Positions 1-7,561 of a stretch of 64,000 bases of DNA are shown here, piece by piece. Made by a program: the position numbers and the translations under genes. Below the pieces are notes generated by a model, which did not search any database, was not told where the DNA came from, and saw nothing but the letters and a program-made list of their open reading frames with translations. This stretch comes from Mycolicibacter sp. MU0083 (GTDB lineage: Bacteria; Actinomycetota; Actinomycetes; Mycobacteriales; Mycobacteriaceae). The DNA lies in assembly GCF_963378075.1 (NCBI RefSeq), contig NZ_OY726394.1, forward strand, positions 124,001 to 188,000, written 5' to 3'. Within the stretch, counting starts at the first letter, position 1. Each line of letters opens with the position of its first letter.

Positions 1-1
1 C

Positions 2-319
2 CGCGACAAGACCGTCGGCGAACTCAACAGCGAGTTCGAGGCCGCCGTGGCGCCGTACCGCGACGTGGTACAGCGGATCCAGTCGCGCAGCAGCGGGCGC
101 ATCGAAGCGGTCGCGATCGAGACCGAACGGCACAATCCCGACGAGCAGGCCGCCGACGAGCCGTCGAACCCCGGCCGCACCGACCCGGTGATGGTGATCG
201 CGACCTCCGTCGCCGAGAACGTCGGCGGCCGACCGCAGACCGTGCACTGGGCGCTGCGCCTGGACGTCACCGAGATCGGTGACGACCTGATGATCTCCCG
301 ATTGAGGTCCATCCGATGA
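2..319 (+). CDS. omamA: Mce-associated membrane protein OmamA-like (Rv0199 homologue), C-terminal part
   Basis: The reading frame is open from the left edge, so only the last 105 residues are present; the N terminus and its expected membrane anchor lie outside the window. What is visible is the soluble C-terminal half typical of Mce-associated proteins, a small domain of the NTF2-like kind. The call rests mainly on context: it overlaps the next gene by 4 bases (ATGA), and that gene, the XRE gene and mmpL11 follow in the order Rv0199-Rv0202c. In M. tuberculosis the Rv0199 protein stabilises Mce lipid importers at the cell envelope; the same role here is inferred. Confidence 0.75.
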   Translation, partial: RDKTVGELNSEFEAAVAPYRDVVQRIQSRSSGRIEAVAIETERHNPDEQAADEPSNPGRTDPVMVIATSVAENVGGRPQTVHWALRLDVTEIGDDLMISRLRSIR

Positions 320-1029
320 GCAAGCTGGCAAGCCTGAAATCGCGTGCGCTGTGGCGGATGCTGGCCGTCGACATCGCGGCGCCACTGGCCGCGATCGGTG
401 GGCTGGTGCTGGTCGGGCTGACGCTGGACTGGCAACTGTGGTACGTCTCGGTCTGCTCGGTGCTGGTGCTGCTCATCGTCGAGGGCATGGTGGTGAACTT
501 CCTGCTGCTGCGCCGCGACACCGTCACCGTCGGCACCGACGACGAGCGTCCCGGCCTACGCTTCGGCGTGGTCGCGCTGGCCGCTACGGCCCTGGTCGTC
601 GCCGCGGTGCTCGGACACTTCCGCTGGACGGTGCCCGACCGGGAACTGGAGGCCGACTCCGGAGAAGCGGTCCGGACCGCCGTGGCGATGGCCGAGGCGG
701 CGGCGACGGTGTCGCCGGCCAACCCGGAGGCATCGATCGAGAAGGCCGCCACTTACATGATCCCGGACCGGGTCAACGCCTTCCGGGAGAGCATCGGCCG
801 GACCGCCACCGAGATGGCCAACCGCAACATCGCGGTCGATGCGACGGCGCTGAGCGCCGGTGTCGAGGCGCTCGGGCCGTCGGCGGCGCGGGTCGCCGTC
901 GTGCTGCGCAGCGTCCAGAGCGTGGCGAACCAGCAGGTCAAGCAGACCGTGGTGCCGGTGCGGGTGATGTTGACCAAGCGCGACGACCAGTGGCTGGTCC
1001 TGGAGATGTCACCGATCCACGCTCGCTGA
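316..1029 (+). CDS. omamB: Mce-associated membrane protein OmamB-like (Rv0200 homologue)
   Basis: A 237-residue protein. Three hydrophobic segments can be seen, at roughly residues 17-38, 42-66 and 83-103, followed by a soluble domain of about 130 residues that ends in a valine-rich strand pattern. The ATG overlaps the stop of the upstream gene (ATGA), so the two are probably translationally coupled and act together. Proteins of this family associate with Mce lipid import complexes; no Mce genes are in the window. Its stop codon lies in a hairpin shared with the convergent XRE gene. Assignment is from the sequence class and the preserved gene order. Confidence 0.75.
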   Translation: MSKLASLKSRALWRMLAVDIAAPLAAIGGLVLVGLTLDWQLWYVSVCSVLVLLIVEGMVVNFLLLRRDTVTVGTDDERPGLRFGVVALAATALVVAAVLGHFRWTVPDRELEADSGEAVRTAVAMAEAAATVSPANPEASIEKAATYMIPDRVNAFRESIGRTATEMANRNIAVDATALSAGVEALGPSAARVAVVLRSVQSVANQQVKQTVVPVRVMLTKRDDQWLVLEMSPIHAR

Positions 1030-1041
1030 CGCGGCCGTCAG
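1026..1041. terminator. Short bidirectional hairpin between convergent genes
   Basis: CTGACG-CGGC-CGTCAG is a perfect 6-bp inverted repeat with a 4-base loop. It contains the stop codons of both convergent genes (TGA at 1027-1029, TCA at 1038-1040). There is no U-tract, so any termination would be of the weak mycobacterial kind. Confidence 0.4.
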
Positions 1042-1541
1042 AGGTCGTCGGGCATCTCGCGGGTGTGCAGCTTGACGAACCGGTCCGACAGGCGACGCAT
1101 CCGGATCATCAGGGCGGCCGACGGGCTGACCGCGCCCTTGAGGTAGGAAGCGAGGGTGTCGACCGGCACGCCGACCCGGGAGGCGAACTCCTGCCGGCTC
1201 AACCCCGACCGCTCGATCAGCACCCGCATGTGCCGGGCGACCTCGGCCCGCTCGTTGGCTTCCAGGTGTGCCCGGGTGCGGGACAACACCTCCGACAGGG
1301 CCTTGGAGATGCCGAAGGGTTCGGTGCCCTCCAGAATCTCCTCGACCTGGCGGGCGGTGCGGCCGTAGGGGTCACGTTTGAGGGCCACCACGATCAATTG
1401 CCAGGTGGCGATGTCACCGCTTTGCAGCGCGTCGCGGATCGCCGACGTCGACCAGAATTCCACCGGGCGGTCGGTCTGGCCGGATTCGGACTCGGTCGGC
1501 CGGGGCACCGCTGCACGGCGTCGTTCCGGAGCCAACGTCAC
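1038..1541 (-). CDS. XRE-family helix-turn-helix regulator (Rv0201c-like)
   Basis: A 167-residue protein starting at GTG 1541, preceded by GAGGAGAC and overlapping the mmpL11 stop by 4 bases (GTGA), so it is co-translated with mmpL11. The C-terminal third has a Cro/C1-type helix-turn-helix: residues around SGLSRQEFASRVGVPVDTL, followed by a recognition-helix pattern. The N-terminal part is an uncharacterised helical region found in Rv0201c relatives. DNA target unknown; its place in the mmpL11 operon suggests a link to that transporter or to envelope stress, which is inference. Confidence 0.75.
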   Translation of the reverse strand: MTLAPERRRAAVPRPTESESGQTDRPVEFWSTSAIRDALQSGDIATWQLIVVALKRDPYGRTARQVEEILEGTEPFGISKALSEVLSRTRAHLEANERAEVARHMRVLIERSGLSRQEFASRVGVPVDTLASYLKGAVSPSAALMIRMRRLSDRFVKLHTREMPDDL

Positions 1542-4516
1542 CTCGTCTCCTCCAGCATCGCCACCGCCACCGCCAAACAGCGCTCCCGAACCCGATCCCA
1601 GTCCGTCGTCGCGCCGAGCGCGTCGTCGCCGGTGCCGTCGACGCCGTGCTCGGCGGGCTCCGGATCCGAGAGCCGGCAGACCACCTGGGTGGCCAGCCAC
1701 TGTCCGTGGGCTGGTTGCCCAGCGTAATACGAATCGAGGTCCGTCAGGGCCCCGGCAACCGTTTTCGGACCCAGAGCATCGGCGAGATCGGCCAGTTCCA
1801 CATAGTCGCGGCGACTGTTCCGCGACATCAGCAGGTAGCCCGCCAGCCGCAGCGTTTCGGTGCAGGTCGGGATCTGTAGCCGGTCGCCGGTGGGCAACTG
1901 CACCGCGGCGGTCTCCATGGGACGACGCCGGGTCAAGGTCGGCCCGGTGAGCCCGATCTCCTCGGCCACCCACGACTCGGTCTCGAGCGCGTCGAGGGCG
2001 ATCGCGAGCCGGCGCCGCCACACCGTGACCGGATGCACCGGCCGCATCGTGCGCGGTCGCGCCCGGTCGGCGGCGCCGCGGGACTGTCGGCCGCCGGTCA
2101 GTCTGGACAGCGCGTGGCCCATCACGCCGCCACCGCCGGGCTCCGCACCGGTGACGACCGGCAACGCCACCGTGGCGAGCTCGGATGCCCCGCAGCCGCG
2201 CAGCGCCAACGGGTCGCCGACACAGACCGCGTCGGGCACCAGGCTCTTGAGCCGGGCCGCGGACTTCACCACCACGCGAAGGTCGGCGCTCGGCGTGATC
2301 AGGGCCGACAGGTCGTCGGGGATCACCACGACGTCGCCGAGTTCCACCGTCGGCAGGGGCTTCTCGAAATCGACCGACGGCAGAATCCAGGCCAACCAGC
2401 GCGGCAGCCACCAGTTCCATTCGGCGAACACCGCCATCAGCGCCGGCACCAGCACCAGGCGCACCACCGTGGCGTCCACCGCGATCGCCACCGCGCAGGC
2501 CACCCCCAGCTCGGCGACCAGGGGCATCCCCGCGAACGCGAAACCGATGAACACCGCGATCATGATCAGCGCGGCACTGGTGATGGTGCGGGCGCTGGTG
2601 GCAACCCCGTAGGCGACCGCGTCATGGGTGTTGCCGGTCTGCAGGAAACGCTCCCGGATGCGGGTCAGCAGGAAGATCTCGTAGTCCATCGACAGGCCGA
2701 ACGTCATCGCCAGCACCAGCGGCGGGATGAAGGTGTCGATCGAACCGGTCGCCGCGAATCCGAACCGCTCCAGCCAGCCCCACTGGAACACCACCACCAG
2801 GCTGCCGTAGGCGGCCGCCACCGACAGCACCGTCATCACCACGCCCTTGAGCGCGAGCAGCACCGACTGAATCGAGATCAGCAGCATCAGGAAGGCGATC
2901 GCCGCCACGAACACCAACACCAGCGGTTCGGCCGCCGCCACCCGGTCGTCGAAATCCTTGATCAACGCGGTCGGACCGCCGACGTCGACCCGGACCTCCG
3001 GTGACCCGGCCGCCGCCGGCAGTCGGTCGCGCATCCAGTCGACGGTCTCCCGGGCGATCATGTCCTCGGGGTCGACCGACAGCACCGCGGACAGCAGGGC
3101 GCTGGTGTCGTCGTCGCCGAAGACGGCCGGCGACACCGATGCGATGTTGGGGGCCTGCAGCATCTCCTGCCGGACGGCCGCGAACACCTCGGCGTGTTCC
3201 GGCGCCGACGCATGCCCGCCGGGGATGGTCACCAAGACCCGGATCGGCCCCAATGTTCCGGGCCCCAGCGCCTGGCCGGCCGCGGCCACGCCACCGCGGA
3301 TCTCATGGGAGGAGTCGAACTGGCGCAGCATGCTGTTGCCCAGCGACAGTGACAGCGCCGGCGCGGCCAGCACGAGCAGGAAACCGGCCGTCACCAGTGC
3401 CGAGACCCACGGGCGGCGCATCACCGCGGCCGTCCAGCGGGTCCAGAACCGGGATTGGACGGCCTGCGGTGTGCGCGCCCAGTGCAGCAGGGTGGAGCGC
3501 TTGGCCACCGCGCGGCCGAACAGGGCCAGCACCACCGGGGTGAGACTGACCGCGGCCAGTACCGCCACCGAGACCGCCAGGATCGCGCCGGTGGCCATCG
3601 ACACCAGTACCGGGGTGTCGATCAGATAGATGCCGGTCAGCGAAGCCACCACGGTCAGCCCGGACAGTACGACGGCCAACCCGGAGGTGGCCATCGCCGC
3701 GTCGACGGCATCCTCCGGCCGGCGGCCGGCCCGCAACTCCTCCCGGTAGCGCATCAGGATGAACAGCGAATAGTCGATGGCCAGTGCGATGCCGAACATC
3801 GACACCGTGGACGTGACGAACACCGACATCGCGGTGAACATCGACAGCAGGTAGACCAGCCCCATGGTGACGATCACGGTGCCGATGCCCAGGGCCAGCG
3901 GGATCGCGGCCGCCGCCAGTGAGCCGAACACCGCCAACAACACGATCAGCACGATCGGTAGGTTCCACTGCTCGGCGGCGCTGATGTCCTGCTTGGTCTT
4001 CGCCGACGCCGCGGCGCCCAACGCCCCCTGCCCGATCACGTACAGGTTCACCGAACCGTTCTCGATCCGGCCGGGATGCTCACCGGCGACGCCCAACGTG
4101 GCGCGCAGCTTCTTGGCGATGTCGACGGCCCCGGTGTTGTCGAAGTCCACCCGCAGCGTGACCACGTAGGGCCGGTCGGGCCGGGGCGCCGGTTGGGTCG
4201 TGTCGTCCACCACGGTCACGTTGGGCATATCGCCGGCGGTCCGCTTGAGCAGCGCGACGGCGTCCTGCATATCCCGGTAGGTCGCGTCGGCGCGCGGGGC
4301 GGCCACCAGGGCCAGGGGGGATGCACCCTGCTCGGGGAAGTGGTCCTCGAGTTCGTACTGCACATGCAGCGACTGCGAACCGTGGACCTCGAAGCCGCCG
4401 CCGGTCAGGTGACCCGACTGGGTGGCGGCGAGGTAGAGCGACGGCAGCACAGCCAGTAACCAACCTGTGAAGACCACCCAGCGGAATCTGCGCAGGTTGC
4501 TGCTGAAGCGCATCAT
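1538..4516 (-). CDS. mmpL11: MmpL11 RND-family lipid exporter
   Basis: A 992-residue inner-membrane RND transporter. The start is placed at the ATG of MMRFSSNLRR, which matches the remembered start of M. tuberculosis MmpL11; an in-frame GTG at 4555 would add 13 residues. Two six-helix bundles each carry the proton-relay Asp-Tyr pair in their fourth helix (AIDYSLFILMRYREEL and SMDYEIFLLTRIRERF), and two periplasmic porter domains lie between helices. A cytosolic C-terminal tail of about 230 residues ends in AVAVAMLEETR, close to MmpL11. The known role is export of wax-ester-type and mycolate-containing lipids and a part in heme uptake. The divergent hemophore gene supports this. Confidence 0.93.
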   Translation of the reverse strand: MMRFSSNLRRFRWVVFTGWLLAVLPSLYLAATQSGHLTGGGFEVHGSQSLHVQYELEDHFPEQGASPLALVAAPRADATYRDMQDAVALLKRTAGDMPNVTVVDDTTQPAPRPDRPYVVTLRVDFDNTGAVDIAKKLRATLGVAGEHPGRIENGSVNLYVIGQGALGAAASAKTKQDISAAEQWNLPIVLIVLLAVFGSLAAAAIPLALGIGTVIVTMGLVYLLSMFTAMSVFVTSTVSMFGIALAIDYSLFILMRYREELRAGRRPEDAVDAAMATSGLAVVLSGLTVVASLTGIYLIDTPVLVSMATGAILAVSVAVLAAVSLTPVVLALFGRAVAKRSTLLHWARTPQAVQSRFWTRWTAAVMRRPWVSALVTAGFLLVLAAPALSLSLGNSMLRQFDSSHEIRGGVAAAGQALGPGTLGPIRVLVTIPGGHASAPEHAEVFAAVRQEMLQAPNIASVSPAVFGDDDTSALLSAVLSVDPEDMIARETVDWMRDRLPAAAGSPEVRVDVGGPTALIKDFDDRVAAAEPLVLVFVAAIAFLMLLISIQSVLLALKGVVMTVLSVAAAYGSLVVVFQWGWLERFGFAATGSIDTFIPPLVLAMTFGLSMDYEIFLLTRIRERFLQTGNTHDAVAYGVATSARTITSAALIMIAVFIGFAFAGMPLVAELGVACAVAIAVDATVVRLVLVPALMAVFAEWNWWLPRWLAWILPSVDFEKPLPTVELGDVVVIPDDLSALITPSADLRVVVKSAARLKSLVPDAVCVGDPLALRGCGASELATVALPVVTGAEPGGGGVMGHALSRLTGGRQSRGAADRARPRTMRPVHPVTVWRRRLAIALDALETESWVAEEIGLTGPTLTRRRPMETAAVQLPTGDRLQIPTCTETLRLAGYLLMSRNSRRDYVELADLADALGPKTVAGALTDLDSYYAGQPAHGQWLATQVVCRLSDPEPAEHGVDGTGDDALGATTDWDRVRERCLAVAVAMLEETR

Positions 4517-4803
4517 GAACTGCTGGATTTCGTCTCTCTCCGCTCTCGCCCGCACCGCTGCCCGCGTGTTGCTAGCCTACCGCAGCGCCTGCTGCGGCCG
4601 GTGGTTTCTGCGCGTCGCTGAACTGCTCCGATGCCGTCCGGGAATCGCGCTGTGACCAGGCCGACCTCGGCGCGGGTGGCGAGGGTGCGGGGTTACTGCC
4701 AGGATGGAAATAAGGCCGTCTATCGATCGTGCCGTCATTGCCGGGGGGCATTGCGGGCAACAGCGAATCGTCGCCGAACGCATCCGCAACGTGAGGAGAA
4801 CTC
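4517..4803. promoter_or_regulatory. Divergent intergenic region between mmpL11 and the hemophore gene
   Basis: This 287-bp gap must hold the promoters of both genes. The hemophore gene has a clear ribosome site, GAGGAG, at 4794-4799 before its GTG. A partial iron-box-like core (TAGGCTA on the minus strand, around 4571-4577) was seen but is too weak to call. No other structure was recognised. Confidence 0.35.
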
Positions 4804-5277
4804 GTGAACGTCAATCGCAGCACCCTGCGACTCGTCCTGGGCGGATCCATGGCCGCCGTCGTGCTGGCCGCGCCGGCGGCTCCTCCGGTGAGTGCCGGCA
4901 AGGACCCGTGCGTGGCCAGCGAGGTAGCCCGGACGGTCGGCAAAGTGGTCACCTCGACCGGTGACTACCTCGACTCGCACCCCGACACCAACCAGGTGAT
5001 GACCTTCGCGCTGCAGCAGCCGCCCGGCCCGCAGACCCTGGCCAATCTGAAGAGCCACTTCGAGGCCAACCCGAAGGTGCAGGACGAGCTGGCCAAGATC
5101 GCCGAGCCGGTGAACGAGATGACCGAGCAGTGCAAGCTGGCGATCAGCCTGCCGCAGGTGCTCGGGCTGCTGCAGGCCGTTCAAGCACAGGGCGAGCTGC
5201 CCGGGCCGGGTCTGCCGACGCTGCCGGTGGCCGGGCCGGCGTCGGGGGCAGTGACCCAGCCGATCGCCGTCCGCTGA
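4804..5277 (+). CDS. Secreted heme-binding protein (Rv0203-type hemophore)
   Basis: A 157-residue precursor with a Sec signal peptide: basic start MNVNRSTLR, hydrophobic core at residues 9-26, likely cleavage after VSA at residue 31. The mature part is a small helical protein. The three heme ligands described for Rv0203 (Tyr59, His63, His89) align here as Tyr55, His59 and His85 with exactly the same spacing. A Cys pair (36 and 109) could form a disulfide. The family carries heme from outside the cell to MmpL3/MmpL11, and both transporters flank this gene. The start is GTG with GAGGAG upstream. The 3' end overlaps the convergent gene by 134 bp. Confidence 0.88.
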   Translation: MNVNRSTLRLVLGGSMAAVVLAAPAAPPVSAGKDPCVASEVARTVGKVVTSTGDYLDSHPDTNQVMTFALQQPPGPQTLANLKSHFEANPKVQDELAKIAEPVNEMTEQCKLAISLPQVLGLLQAVQAQGELPGPGLPTLPVAGPASGAVTQPIAVR

Positions 5278-6322
5278 GGACCGGGCGGAAGTCGTCGGCG
5301 TCAGCGGTATCGGTGCGGAACACGAAGAAGAACACCACCCACCCCACCGCGGCGATCAGCAACCAGCTGATCAGCCGGTAGATCAACACCGCGGAGATGG
5401 CGTCGGGCCAACTCAGCCCACTCGACACCAGCCCCGGCACCAGCACGGCCTCGACGACCAGCAGGCCGCCCGGTACCAGCGGGATCGCGCCGGCCACCCG
5501 CGCGGCCGCGTAGGCCACCGTCAACCCGGCCACCGACGCCCGGCCACCGGCGGCGTAGGCCGCACACGCCAGGCAGGCGACGTCGGCCACCCAGTTGAAC
5601 AGCGACCAGCCGAACGCCGTGGCCAGATCACGGCGGCCCAGGCTCACCGATTCCAGCTGGCCCAACAGCCGGTGCCACGTCGCCAGCCCGGCGTCGGATC
5701 GCCGGCCGCGCACCGCGTTGATCCGGGCCAGCACCCGCACCCCGATGCCGTCGATCAACTCGGGGCGGGACGCGACCGCCTGCGCCAGCACCAGCACCGT
5801 GATGAAGGCACCGAGGGTGAACACCAGTGAGAACGGGTTGTCGCGGGCCCCGAGCAGGAACGCGCCACCCAGGCCCAACACCGCCAGACCGACGGCCTGC
5901 AGTACCCCCGACATCACCAACTGCCAGGACGCCACCACCGGCGTCGCACCCCAGCGTCGTTGCTGGCGGTAGAGGAAGGTCGCCGACAGCACCGGGCCGC
6001 CGGGCAGCGTGGTGCTCAACGAGTTCGCCGCGTAGAAGGCGGCCTCGGACTGCCCCTGCGTGACGCGTACCCCGGCAGAACCCAGCAGGGTCCGCTGAAT
6101 CTGCGCGAAACTGTGCATGGATGCGGCGGCGGCCACGGCCGCACCGAACAACCACAGCCCGTCCGCGCTGCCCAGGCTGTGCCAGGCCGCGGAGACCTGG
6201 TCCCAGACCAGCACGACCTCGACGGTGAGCACCACCGCGATCACACCGCCGATCGCCGGGCGCACCCACCGGTACCGGCCGCTGCGTGCGGCGGCGTCGG
6301 AGGAAACGGCATCGTCGGGCAC
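5144..6322 (-). CDS. Multi-pass membrane protein, YbhN/UPF0104 (LPG-synthase TM-like) family, Rv0204c-like
   Basis: A 392-residue membrane protein with about eight hydrophobic segments. It has the layout of the membrane half of lysylphosphatidylglycerol synthases, including GGPVLSATFLYRQ and PGGLLVVEAVLVPGL motifs. There is no soluble aminoacyl-transferase domain, so lysinylation of lipid is unlikely, and the true function is unknown. The last 45 or so residues are a Pro/Ala/Arg-rich tail, and the final 134 bp lie antisense to the hemophore gene. Gene order equals Rv0203-Rv0204c-Rv0205, which supports the call. Confidence 0.8.
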   Translation of the reverse strand: MPDDAVSSDAAARSGRYRWVRPAIGGVIAVVLTVEVVLVWDQVSAAWHSLGSADGLWLFGAAVAAAASMHSFAQIQRTLLGSAGVRVTQGQSEAAFYAANSLSTTLPGGPVLSATFLYRQQRRWGATPVVASWQLVMSGVLQAVGLAVLGLGGAFLLGARDNPFSLVFTLGAFITVLVLAQAVASRPELIDGIGVRVLARINAVRGRRSDAGLATWHRLLGQLESVSLGRRDLATAFGWSLFNWVADVACLACAAYAAGGRASVAGLTVAYAAARVAGAIPLVPGGLLVVEAVLVPGLVSSGLSWPDAISAVLIYRLISWLLIAAVGWVVFFFVFRTDTADADDFRPVLSGRRSAGSLPPTPARPPAASADPARAARPVLERPAAARAPAAG

Positions 6323-6388
6323 GGAATCCGACGCTAGCTGCGGCGTATTGAAATTCGGTTACGAGATGTACTCCCGCTGCGGCATCGT

Positions 6389-6394
6389 TACGCT
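6389..6394 (+). promoter_or_regulatory. Leaderless-type -10 box (TACGCT) for the AI-2E permease gene
   Basis: TACGCT fits the mycobacterial TANNNT -10 element and lies exactly 6 bases before the ATG at 6401, so transcription would start at the first base of the start codon. No Shine-Dalgarno sequence is present. Confidence 0.45.
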
Positions 6395-6400
6395 ACCGGG

Positions 6401-7561
6401 ATGTCAGCCAGTGCAGCCGAATCCGTACATCCGACGGTACGAAAAGCGGCCGCCTGGGCCGGGTGCCTGCTGGTGCTGTTCGCCGCGGCGCTGGTGGTGC
6501 TGATGGTCATGCGTCGCCTCGAGGTGATCGTCGTCCCGGTGGCGATCGCGATGATGGTGTCGGCGCTGTTGCTACCCGGGGTGGACTGGCTGGCCCGGCA
6601 CCGGGTGCCTCGGGGACTGGCGGTGTTCCTGTTGCTGCTCAGTGGGTTGGCGGTGCTGGTCGCGCTGCTGACCTTCGTCGTCGACGAGTTCATCGACGGG
6701 GTCCCCGAACTGGTCGAGCAGGTCACTCAGATGGTCAATTCGACGCAGCACTGGCTCGTCGAAGGGCCGCTGCACCTGAGCAGTGAGCAGATCGACCGGG
6801 CCGGCGACACCGTGGTCACCGGCCTGCGCAACAACCAGGCCAAGCTGACCAGCGGCGCGCTGTCGACCGCGGAGACCATGGCCAAGATCTTCACCGGCGC
6901 CTTCGTGGTGCTGTTCACGCTGATCTTCTTCCTCTACGGCGGGCGCGACATCTGGCGGTTCACCGTCGGGTTCTTCCCCGGCCAGGTACGCGCCAAGGTG
7001 CACGCGGCCGGGGTCGCGGGTTTCGAGTCGCTGATCGGCTATGTGCGGGCCACCTTCCTGGTGGCGCTGGTCGACGCGATCGGGATCGGCGTCGGACTGG
7101 CGATCATGGCGGTGCCGCTGGCCCTGCCGTTGGCATCGCTGGTGTTCCTGGGAGCCTTCATCCCGCTGGTCGGTGCGGTGTTGACCGGCCTGCTGGCCGT
7201 CCTGGTCGCGCTGATCGCCAAGGGCTGGATCTACGCGCTGATCACCCTGGGGCTGATCGTCGCGGTCAACCAGCTCGAAGCCCATGTGCTCCAGCCGGTG
7301 GTCATGGGCCGCGCCGTGTCGATCCACCCGCTGGCGGTGGTGTTGGGCATCTCCACCGGCGGCGTCCTGGCCGGCATCGTCGGGGCGCTGCTCGCGGTCC
7401 CGACGATCGCGTTCATCGACCGGGCGGTGCGGGTGCTGATCGGATCGACCGATCCGGATGCACCGGACGCCGAGGCGGACACCACGGACACCACGGACAC
7501 CGAACCGCAGGCCGAGCCGATCAGTAACGGCCCTCCCGGCGCAGCAGCTCCGCAGCACTGA
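6401..7561 (+). CDS. AI-2E family transporter / PerM-type permease (Rv0205-like)
   Basis: A 386-residue membrane protein of the AI-2E exporter superfamily. It has N-terminal helices at about residues 20-75, a soluble segment ([17 protein letters not shown]), then a helical bundle with the family signature [20 protein letters not shown] and the ending [20 protein letters not shown]. The acidic, Thr-rich C-terminal tail (residues 345-386) is variable. Substrates of mycobacterial members are unknown; relatives include autoinducer exporters and Na+/H+ antiporters. The 3' end overlaps the convergent mmpL3 by 41 bp. Expression is probably leaderless. Confidence 0.82.
   Translation: MSASAAESVHPTVRKAAAWAGCLLVLFAAALVVLMVMRRLEVIVVPVAIAMMVSALLLPGVDWLARHRVPRGLAVFLLLLSGLAVLVALLTFVVDEFIDGVPELVEQVTQMVNSTQHWLVEGPLHLSSEQIDRAGDTVVTGLRNNQAKLTSGALSTAETMAKIFTGAFVVLFTLIFFLYGGRDIWRFTVGFFPGQVRAKVHAAGVAGFESLIGYVRATFLVALVDAIGIGVGLAIMAVPLALPLASLVFLGAFIPLVGAVLTGLLAVLVALIAKGWIYALITLGLIVAVNQLEAHVLQPVVMGRAVSIHPLAVVLGISTGGVLAGIVGALLAVPTIAFIDRAVRVLIGSTDPDAPDAEADTTDTTDTEPQAEPISNGPPGAAAPQH

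Noticed and set aside
2033..3004. Open frames antisense to mmpL11
   Set aside because: Same low-complexity composition and no ribosome site; mmpL11 is unmistakable on the other strand.
4560..4585. IdeR-like core near the mmpL11 start
   Set aside because: Only about 11 of 19 positions match the consensus; chance is a sufficient explanation.
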